Below, piece after piece: positions 1 to 5,839 of a stretch of 18,410 nt of DNA. The stretch spans positions 1 to 18,410 of the forward strand of contig JAEZJQ010000074.1 in assembly GCA_023436305.1 (NCBI GenBank), read 5' to 3'. Source of the stretch: Bacillota bacterium (GTDB taxonomy: Bacteria > Bacillota > UBA4882 > UBA8346). The position numbers and the translations under genes were made by a program. The notes beneath the pieces are model-generated. The model searched no databases. It was not told the origin of the DNA and saw only the letters and a program-made list of their open reading frames with translations. Each line of letters starts with the position of its first letter. Position 1 is the stretch's first letter.

Positions 1-216
1 GGTGCGTGGATTGAAACGGGGATAACCTGGAGGCTGTTAAAAACAGTATCGGGTCGCACCACGTGCGGGTGCGTGGATTGAAACGGGGATAACCTGGAGG
101 CTGTTAAAAACAGTATCGGGTCGCACCCCGTGCGGGTGCGTGGATTGAAACTCTGGATAAAGGTGGGCTACGATATTTTCCCCTGTCGTACCTCATGCGG
201 GTGCGTGGATTGAACC
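1..216 (+). CRISPR. Trailing end of a CRISPR array, type I-C-like repeats
   Basis: Direct repeats of 32 bp begin GTCGCACC and end GTGGATTGAAAC: a partial repeat at 1-17, full repeats at 53-84 and 120-151, and a degenerate one at 185-216. Spacers are 18-52 and 85-119 (35 bp each, identical to one another) and 152-184 (33 bp). The repeat resembles the type I-C class, which is known to end in ATTGAAAC. The last repeat carries several changes (CCTCATG for CCCCGTG, ending GAACC instead of GAAAC), as is usual at the leader-distal end, so the leader and any cas genes should lie to the left, outside the window. Repeat 53-84 has one change (CACCACG). No cas gene is visible here, so the subtype rests on the repeat alone. 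Confidence 0.93.
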
Positions 217-867
217 CCCGAGATCTACTTAGATTAAAATATTGGGCCGACAGGAGACGCTGTCCACTCTCCTGCACCTCTAGGACCAAAGGATGTAGCC
301 GTAACATCCCCGCGATGTATTCATCGCGAAGGAATCCAGCGGCCAGGGGAGTTCCCCTGGACCCCCTTTATCCCCAGCCTTCCGTGGCCGGGGTTATGAA
401 AATCGTTTTTTAAGGGTTTTGTAATTGGGGCCTATTTGGTCCATGACATCGTGTCATGGACCTTCTGGGCGGATCACAATCCCGACGCCTTTGATTCATC
501 CATGAATCCAAGTCGCGTGCTCGACCTCCTTGTCTCGCATATCGGAGTTATTTTGTTTGCTTTAAAACTTGAAGCCGACATGGAGGTCGGCATCGCGGCA
601 CGAGAACAGGACGTTCTATGCCGTCGGCCCGATATTAAACCCCAGAGACGATTACACGACGTAAGCGTCATTTAAATTGCGAAGCACTCCGCCGCAAGGC
701 CATGGATGGCTTGGAGCTATTAGGGGTCCAGGGGACTACGTCCCCGGCGGCTGGATTGTTAAGGAGTGGCCGCACACTCCTTAACGGTGGAACATTTGAC
801 CCCAAAATCTTTCTGGTTGGTTGTTGGGGCTTTTAACCCACCCTTCAGTTTGTCTTCTGCCTTTTGT
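185..867. repeat. Module A: array-flank repeat unit, non-coding and hairpin-rich
   Basis: First copy of a tandemly duplicated module. Colinear blocks shared with module B include 185-234, 322-342, 421-436, 514-525 and 541-555, and a later block at 696-710. The offset is 683 bases at the left and about 598 after an 84-base stretch (about 235-320) that is present only here. No convincing gene is seen: the open frames that cross it lack ribosome-binding sites and any family resemblance. It holds several hairpins: CGCGATG/CATCGCG (311-328), CCAGGGGA/TCCCCTGG (343-360), an 11-bp stem GGTCCATGACA/TGTCATGGACC (438-462), GGGGAC/GTCCCC (731-745) and a 10-bp stem TTAAGGAGTG/CACTCCTTAA (759-784). Confidence 0.75.
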
Positions 868-899
868 GTCGCACCTCATGCGGGTGCGTGGATTGAACC
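868..899 (+). repeat. Isolated relic copy of the degenerate CRISPR terminal repeat
   Basis: This 32-bp stretch matches the degenerate terminal repeat at 185-216 except for one base (GTCGCACC here, GTCGTACC there). It shares the same private changes, CCTCATG and the GAACC end. The 18 bases after it (CCCGAGATCTACTTAGAT) are also the same as those after 216. It therefore looks like a duplicate of the array's end and not an independent array. No further repeat follows at spacer distance. Confidence 0.88.
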
Positions 900-1109
900 C
901 CCGAGATCTACTTAGATAAACATCGCGAAGGAATCCAGCGGCTAGGGGAGAGCCACCGGACCCCCATCATCCCCGGCCTTCCGTGGCCGGGGTTGTAAAA
1001 AGTGTTTTTTGAGTTTGGTAATTGGGGCCTATTAGTCCATGACATCGTACCATGGACCTTCTGGGTTGGTTCATGTTGGCCGATGGCTATGATTCATCCA
1101 GGAATCAAA

Positions 1110-1225
1110 GCCGCGTGCTCGACATCCGTGTCTCACATTTCGGGGTTATTTTGATGGTTTTATAAAAGATTTTAGAGCAACAGAATATCTTCGATATGCG
1201 AGATAAGGATGTCGAGCAGCACGGC
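1110..1225. repeat. Long imperfect inverted repeat within module B
   Basis: The left arm at 1110-1144 contains GTGCTCGACATCC and then TCTCACATTTCG. The right arm at 1191-1225 reads, on the other strand, GCTGCTCGACATCC then TCTCGCATATCG. The arms are about 35 bp, imperfect, with a 46-base spacer. Folded as RNA or extruded as DNA this is the longest stem in the non-coding region. The right arm resembles the copy A version of the left arm (TCTCGCATATCGG at 533-545) more than it resembles its own partner. Confidence 0.65.
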
Positions 1226-1484
1226 TTCTTTTTAGGATGAAAAACAGCCGTTGACATCGGAAGTCATGGCTTGGTTGCCAGTCAGAAGGCCATGGATGGC
1301 GAATACCCTCTAGAAACCGGCATGAATTCGTGCGAAATGCGCACGTGAGAGTTTAAGAACCTCGGTTCTCAACCGGTGGATTCCAAAGGGCCTCCGGCTA
1401 GACCCTTTGGTCCTGGAGGTTGCAAGGAGGGAGGACAACGCCTCCTTGTCGGCCCTAATACGCTCCCACAAGGTTTATATAGAA

Positions 1485-1497
1485 TCGCACCCCGTGC
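1485..1497 (+). repeat. Short fragment of the CRISPR repeat 5' half
   Basis: TCGCACCCCGTGC matches bases 2-14 of the consensus CRISPR repeat; the rest of the repeat is absent. It lies about 617 bases after the relic at 868, which itself is 683 bases after the terminal repeat at 185. It may mark the far boundary of the second duplicated module. Thirteen bases could match by chance, but the position supports a relic. Confidence 0.5.
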
Positions 1498-1643
1498 ATA
1501 AAATTCTACGATTATCCCACAACCCTCCTGCCAAAATCTGCATATCCGCAAAGGAATTTTTCGACGACTCGTAAAAAAACTATAGAAAAGTGCCGGTTTA
1601 ACCGAATAACTTATTAAGATATTCGGAGTTCCAATCCACAGGA

Positions 1644-2984
1644 GTGATCCCCATCGACTATCCGCAATTTTGCCAACTCATCGAAGCCGGTGAGAATGAA
1701 GCGGTTATTTTAAAACTCGAGACCAACAACGCCGAACTAGCCCGGGATATGGTCTCTTTGGCCAATCTCCGGGACCGCACCGGGTATATTGTCATCGGCG
1801 CCAGTGTTTCCGGCGGCCACATCCAATATCAATCCGTTGCCAACCCCAATCTCACCGAGGAAAGGCTGCAGGGTTTTTGCAAAACGGCCATATTTCCCGA
1901 ACCGGTGGTCCGGCTGTTTAAGTTAAGTTTGGGCACGGATGGCGTTAATCCTGATCACCAGGGCAAAACCTTCATGATTATCCAGGTGGGGCCGCAATTG
2001 GTGGGAGTTTTCCGGCTGAATCAGGACTTTATCGACCATGCCAAAGGAATCTGCTTCCGGAAAAACGAGGTATGGGTCCGCCGCCAGAACATCTCCATGC
2101 TGGCCACCCCTGAGGAGATCAAGGGGTTGTTTGACGCGAAAGTCATTCCGGCTCCGGGAGAAACAATACCCAAAGACGAAGCGGCGCTGTCAGGCAATTC
2201 CGCCGAAAAGCCGGTAATCTCCAATCTAACCCGCAAGCTTCAGAATTATGCCAAAATGCCCTGTGAGAAAGCATTTCCGGCGATTATCAAAGAAATCAGC
2301 CGCCTGGCCATAAAGGCCGGGGGCAAACTATACACAGGTGACAATCTATTCAATAAAGAAACCGCGTCCATTCATCAACTGGTTTTGCCCGTAAACGGAA
2401 ATCCCGTTATTCTGCGCGTCATACTCATGGATAAATGCACCGGCTGGAACCAGGTTTCCGAATACACCCGGAGATACTTAACCTTTGAACACGGAGTTTT
2501 GATGATCATCGTGGGTGATATGACGCCGGAGTCCTTGGAGTCCTGCCCCATCCACATGAAACAATCCTGGGGATGGTTTTTTACCGGATCATTTTGGCGC
2601 CCCGGCTTGAAAGACCGGGATTTAAGCCTGATTTTACCGCTGGCGGTCAAGGAGCAACTGGGACAAATCGATTTCAGCGGAATTGCGCTGGCCAATATTC
2701 AAACCGACAACATCTTATATCAATTCTGGGATGAAATGCTGGGTACATTGAAACGGGATGAAATGGTAAGCCAGGCGGTGGAACTCAGCTATACCAAAAT
2801 CATGACCGCCATATCCTATTATCTTAAAGAAGAATGCCCCCGGCCCGCCACTAAAAACTACATCCCCAAAAAGTTACTGGCCAATGAAATCTATAATCCG
2901 GCCAAATACGGCGAGATCTTATTGGTGAAACAGCCCCACGTTTACAATGCCATCATTAAAATGCTTGAGAAGACCAAACTGTAA
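1644..2984 (+). CDS. AlbA_2-like (Schlafen AlbA_2-type) protein with unrecognised C-terminal half
   Basis: A 446-residue protein. Residues about 1-165 look like the AlbA_2 domain, a putative nucleic-acid or ATP-binding fold often found in stand-alone regulators and defence-linked proteins: an acidic-LKLE segment (residues 19-26), then ELARDMVSLANL, GYIVIGAS, and later GKTFMIIQV and the ICFRKNEVWVRR strand. About residues 195-446 are not recognised. They contain a segment (PVILRVILMDKCTGWNQVSEY) that faintly recalls PD-(D/E)xK nuclease layouts, but the catalytic residues cannot be assigned. The frame is closed upstream by a stop at 1599 and has no ATG. GTG at 1644 is the only usual start ahead of the domain, and its GGAG overlaps the start, so initiation looks weak. 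It stands alone just right of the CRISPR-flank repeats. No signal peptide or membrane segment. Confidence 0.7.
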   Translation: MIPIDYPQFCQLIEAGENEAVILKLETNNAELARDMVSLANLRDRTGYIVIGASVSGGHIQYQSVANPNLTEERLQGFCKTAIFPEPVVRLFKLSLGTDGVNPDHQGKTFMIIQVGPQLVGVFRLNQDFIDHAKGICFRKNEVWVRRQNISMLATPEEIKGLFDAKVIPAPGETIPKDEAALSGNSAEKPVISNLTRKLQNYAKMPCEKAFPAIIKEISRLAIKAGGKLYTGDNLFNKETASIHQLVLPVNGNPVILRVILMDKCTGWNQVSEYTRRYLTFEHGVLMIIVGDMTPESLESCPIHMKQSWGWFFTGSFWRPGLKDRDLSLILPLAVKEQLGQIDFSGIALANIQTDNILYQFWDEMLGTLKRDEMVSQAVELSYTKIMTAISYYLKEECPRPATKNYIPKKLLANEIYNPAKYGEILLVKQPHVYNAIIKMLEKTKL

Positions 2985-3146
2985 AAGCGGCGTATTGGAG
3001 TTAACTTCAATCATTTATTCAATCACTCCCTGCGGAATAATCGGACAATCCTCCTCCATAAAATTAATCGATCATTCAAGAAAATCACCGAAAGAACACG
3101 ATGTGCCGGAGCTTCACGCCGGACTCCCTCCCAAAACTTTCCCATA

Positions 3147-3175
3147 TCGACATAATTTGAGTTTTATAGTAATAT
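3147..3175 (+). promoter_or_regulatory. Possible sigma-A promoter for the tetR operon
   Basis: TCGACA at 3147-3152 (one base off TTGACA), a 17-bp spacer, then TAATAT at 3170-3175 (four of six to TATAAT). It lies 60 bases upstream of the proposed tetR start. The gap 2985-3220 otherwise shows no gene with support. Confidence 0.4.
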
Positions 3176-3234
3176 ATTAATCAGAACTGAAAAACTAAAA
3201 TAGTTCAATCGGTTTTTGAAAGGAGGTAGAATTT

Positions 3235-3822
3235 ATTATTGCCACGGATAAACGCGAGATAATATTAAATACGGCGACCCGGCTCTTTACAAAACAAGGT
3301 TTCCGTAAGACCAGCGTCGATGAGATTGCCCAGGCGGCGAGAGTCGGCAAGGCCACCATTTATCAACTATTTGGCGATAAAATGGGCTTGTTGGGTGAAG
3401 TGTATAAGTACAAAGCATTGGAACTGAAAACCAAGATGGCGGAAGCCATCGTTCCCGATTCGGCCATTTTGCCGCAATTATTGAACATGCTCAATTTCAC
3501 CCGGGAATTTTACAGCAACGATCCGCTGCTGTGCCAGCTTTTGGATCAGCGGGAGCTGGAAGAGATTCAGGCCGCTCCCCAGTTTACCGACATTGTCAAC
3601 GAAGCCGTGGTCTTAATCGAGAATCTATTAGTCGAAGGAATCAAACGGGGTGAAATCCGGCCCATACCCACCAAAATGGCCGCTTATTTCTGCTTCCGGA
3701 TAGGATTTTTCATCACTCAATATGGACGGGATCTATTTACCCAATTTCCCCCCGAGGCCTTATTTGAGTTAGTCAATTCGGTTTTAATGGAAGGAATAAT
3801 TACCCATAAAAAAAGTCTGTAA
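3235..3822 (+). CDS. TetR/AcrR-family repressor, apparent AUU start
   Basis: Reading from 3235 gives a complete TetR protein of 195 residues. The N-terminal helix-turn-helix is intact: ILNTATRLFTKQGF, then TSVDEIAQAARVGKATIYQLFGDK, followed by a variable helical ligand-binding domain. The first ATG (3382) would cut off the whole DNA-binding domain. The frame opens after a stop at 3217-3219 and contains no ATG, GTG or TTG before the domain. A strong ribosome-binding site, AAAGGAGGT (3219-3227), sits 7 to 10 bases ahead of two ATT codons (3235 and 3238), which are the best start candidates. Its place at the head of the LolA-like, beta-barrel and MMPL genes suggests it represses that operon, probably in response to a hydrophobic compound; this is inferred. 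A sequencing error at the start codon is the alternative. Confidence 0.85.
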   Translation: MIATDKREIILNTATRLFTKQGFRKTSVDEIAQAARVGKATIYQLFGDKMGLLGEVYKYKALELKTKMAEAIVPDSAILPQLLNMLNFTREFYSNDPLLCQLLDQRELEEIQAAPQFTDIVNEAVVLIENLLVEGIKRGEIRPIPTKMAAYFCFRIGFFITQYGRDLFTQFPPEALFELVNSVLMEGIITHKKSL

Positions 3823-3859
3823 TCTATAATCCGTAATAAAAAAACGAAGGAGAATGAAT

Positions 3860-4645
3860 ATGACGCGTAATAATTGGCTGGTTAAATTGATGGTTTTCAT
3901 GATTGTGGTGTGCGTTCCGGTGGGACTGGCGGCGGCGGGGATGACGGGGGATGAAATATTAGCGAAAGTGGATGGGATTTTAGAGGCCCAGTCAACCATT
4001 ATGGAAGCTACCATGACTACCGTGGACGCTAAAGGAGTTTCCAAAAGCAGTCAGATGATCATTTATATGAAGAAAGATGCCAATGAAAACACCCGGACCT
4101 TAATTCATTATTTATCCCCGGCCGTTGACAAGGGGACCAAATTCCTTTCCCTGGGCAATGTTAATCAGATGTGGATGTATCTCCCGAAAGTGGAGAAAAC
4201 CGTTCGTATCGCGGGCAGTATGGTTAAACAATCCATGATGAACAGTGATTTTTCGTATGAGGATATAATGGACCGCTCCAATTTTAGCGAATATTATACG
4301 GCGCAATTATTGGGTAACGAAGTAATTAACAACGAAAACTGTTATGTATTGGAGCTCAAAGCCAAAAAAGGCAGCGCCCATTACCGTCAATTGAAGCTCT
4401 GGGTCCGCCAGGACAACTTTATCCCCGCCAAAGAGGAGTTTTATTCCGGCGGCGGAAAACTGACCAAGGTTTCCACTCAGACCGAGATTACCACCATGGA
4501 TAACCGGCGGGTTCCCGCTAAGATTACCTTTCAGGATTTGAACCAAAAAGGCCATCAGACCATATTGTCTATTAAAAACATGCGTTTCACGGAGGATATC
4601 CCCGAACGGTATTTCTCAATGCAATTTTTGGAGAAGGGACAGTGA
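3860..4645 (+). CDS. LolA-like outer-membrane lipoprotein-sorting protein, secreted
   Basis: About 261 residues. It has a signal peptide (NNWLVKL, then hydrophobic MVFMIVVCVPVGLAAA with likely cleavage near AAAG). The mature part matches the LolA-like family (the kind annotated 'outer membrane lipoprotein-sorting protein', PF17131): EILAKVDGILEAQ, the strands MIIYMKKD and TLIHYLSP, then KFLSLGNVNQMWMYLPKVEKTVRI, YEDIMDRS and KLWVRQDNFIPAKEEFY. Members are thought to carry lipid or lipoprotein across the periplasm and are often coded beside MMPL pumps. ATG at 3854 is in frame, but it lies one base from the AAGGAG (3847-3852); ATG at 3860 has a 7-base spacing and is preferred. The gene ends six bases before the beta-barrel gene. 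It shows no lipobox cysteine, so it is probably soluble in the periplasm. Confidence 0.83.
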   Translation: MTRNNWLVKLMVFMIVVCVPVGLAAAGMTGDEILAKVDGILEAQSTIMEATMTTVDAKGVSKSSQMIIYMKKDANENTRTLIHYLSPAVDKGTKFLSLGNVNQMWMYLPKVEKTVRIAGSMVKQSMMNSDFSYEDIMDRSNFSEYYTAQLLGNEVINNENCYVLELKAKKGSAHYRQLKLWVRQDNFIPAKEEFYSGGGKLTKVSTQTEITTMDNRRVPAKITFQDLNQKGHQTILSIKNMRFTEDIPERYFSMQFLEKGQ

Positions 4646-4651
4646 TGTACC

Positions 4652-5827
4652 ATGCGAAGACTGGCTACCATGAACAGACTGGCTACCATGAATAAACTGA
4701 CTGTATTGCTCCTGACGTTAACCCTGTTGGCTTTTCAGGCCGGTCCGGTTCTGGCCGAAGGGACCACCATCGACTATAGCGGTTCGTTAGAAACCAGTGG
4801 AATTGCCCAATCCATCAATAACGACTTTTTCCTGGGGGCCGGTACGTTAACCGGGTATCCCACCTTGGGAAGCCGGATAAAATGGCAGAATGATTTCCGA
4901 ATTGTTGCCAATGAACAAACCACCCTGAAATTTCGGGTGAGTTATTTCAATGATACCACCCAAAGCATTCTTCCAAATAATCAATTTACTTTCAGCCGCG
5001 GTTTTATTGATTTTACACCCAGCGAATTGTTAAGTTTACGGGCGGGAAAGCAACGTCTGGCCTGGGGCACGGGTTACGCCTGGAATCCCGTCAATATTCT
5101 GGATGAACCCCGGAATGCCTTCACCGATACCGATGATCCCGAAGGGGTCATGGCCTTCCGCACCGATTTAAACTTTGGTCCGGTCATGGCGCAAGTGGTG
5201 ATTACCCCGGAAGATAGTTGGGATTCATCGGGCCGGGCCTTGCGCTTAAAAGCCTCACCGGGTGGAGTCGATTTGAGCCTGGGAGTTGTCCAAAACGGAA
5301 CCCAAACCGCCGCAACCATCGGTGATTTTGCCTGTAGCCTGTCCGGAGTAGGATTGCATGGCGAGGTGCGTTATCAACCTGATGGGAATAGCCGGGCCGA
5401 TAAAAACGATATTTTCGATTACTTAATTGGAATTGACTACAATTTGCCCGGTGGATACTACGTGGCGGTTGAATATTACCATAATGATCAAGCCTATAAA
5501 AGCCTAACGGAACTTCAAATTGACTTGCCCAATCATCCGGATATTATGAGTTATTTAAATCAATTGGGAAATAACGGCGGTGTCATACAAGATCATCTCT
5601 TTTTACGCGGTTCCAAGAACTTCGGTGAAAATATGAATCTGGAGTTAATGCTGATTTACTGTCCCACTGATCACAGCCTGGTGGGCCAGCCCAAATTCCA
5701 ATATGTATGGGGCCAAAATACCAGCCTTTTTGTGAAAGGGCTCATTGCTTCCGGTGATCCCAATACCGAGGCCAATATCATGCCAACCAAAAACTGCTGG
5801 ACTTTGGGAGTCAAGGTCAATTTTTAG
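4652..5827 (+). CDS. Outer-membrane beta-barrel protein
   Basis: 391 residues from ATG 4652. It begins with a signal peptide (MNKLTVLLLTLTLLAF, cleavage likely after PVLA) and continues as alternating strands rich in aromatic and polar residues: TLKFRVSYFNDT, LLSLRAGKQRLAWGTGYAWNP, VMAFRTDLNFGPVMAQVVI, GYYVAVEYYHND, MNLELMLIYCP, SLFVKGLIASGD. The end, WTLGVKVNF, has the terminal phenylalanine and alternating hydrophobics of a BAM-inserted barrel. The RAGKQRLAWGTG block recalls DUF1302-type porin-like proteins found with MMPL and LolA-like genes; the exact family is not certain. Three in-frame ATGs (4652, 4670, 4688) arise from an 18-base tandem repeat, and the start could be any of them; the best upstream purine run is GGAGAAGGGA before 4652. 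Likely role: outer-membrane end of the pump system (inferred). Confidence 0.82.
   Translation: MRRLATMNRLATMNKLTVLLLTLTLLAFQAGPVLAEGTTIDYSGSLETSGIAQSINNDFFLGAGTLTGYPTLGSRIKWQNDFRIVANEQTTLKFRVSYFNDTTQSILPNNQFTFSRGFIDFTPSELLSLRAGKQRLAWGTGYAWNPVNILDEPRNAFTDTDDPEGVMAFRTDLNFGPVMAQVVITPEDSWDSSGRALRLKASPGGVDLSLGVVQNGTQTAATIGDFACSLSGVGLHGEVRYQPDGNSRADKNDIFDYLIGIDYNLPGGYYVAVEYYHNDQAYKSLTELQIDLPNHPDIMSYLNQLGNNGGVIQDHLFLRGSKNFGENMNLELMLIYCPTDHSLVGQPKFQYVWGQNTSLFVKGLIASGDPNTEANIMPTKNCWTLGVKVNF
4658..4693 (+). repeat. 18-base tandem repeat duplicating a start codon
   Basis: AGACTGGCTACCATGAAC (4658-4675) is followed directly by AGACTGGCTACCATGAAT (4676-4693). Each unit carries an in-frame ATG, so the N-terminus reads RLATMN twice ahead of the signal-peptide core. 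It lengthens the n-region by 6 residues per unit without breaking the frame. Confidence 0.9.
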
Positions 5828-5839
5828 GAGGACGGGTGA

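Larger units (their letters stand above)
868..1497. repeat. Module B: diverged second copy of the array-flank unit
   Basis: Second copy of the module starting at 185. Matching blocks lie at 868-917, 921-941, 1018-1033, 1112-1123, 1141-1152 and 1286-1300. Like copy A it holds no convincing gene. Hairpins kept in it include CCCCGGCC/GGCCGGGG (971-992; copy A has one mismatch) and GTCCATG/CATGGAC (1035-1057). Private to this copy are a long imperfect inverted repeat, 1110-1144 against 1191-1225, and CCAAAGGG/CCCTTTGG near 1383-1410. The divergence between copies is large, so the duplication is probably old. Confidence 0.72.

Noticed and set aside
104..307. Minus-strand open frame of 67 codons over the CRISPR array
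   Set aside because: It translates the CRISPR repeats themselves (RVSIHAPARGAT-type peptide), a well-known false gene.
436..675. Open frames on both strands in the CRISPR flank
   Set aside because: No ribosome-binding site or family resemblance, and the sequence is part of the duplicated hairpin region; copy B does not keep the frame.
217..1640. Retron or reverse-transcriptase-linked RNA, suggested by the many stems
   Set aside because: No reverse transcriptase gene lies in or next to the region, so there is nothing to support it.
2947..3180. 77-codon frame overlapping the end of the AlbA_2-like gene
   Set aside because: No ribosome-binding site, no recognisable family, and it runs through the likely tetR promoter.
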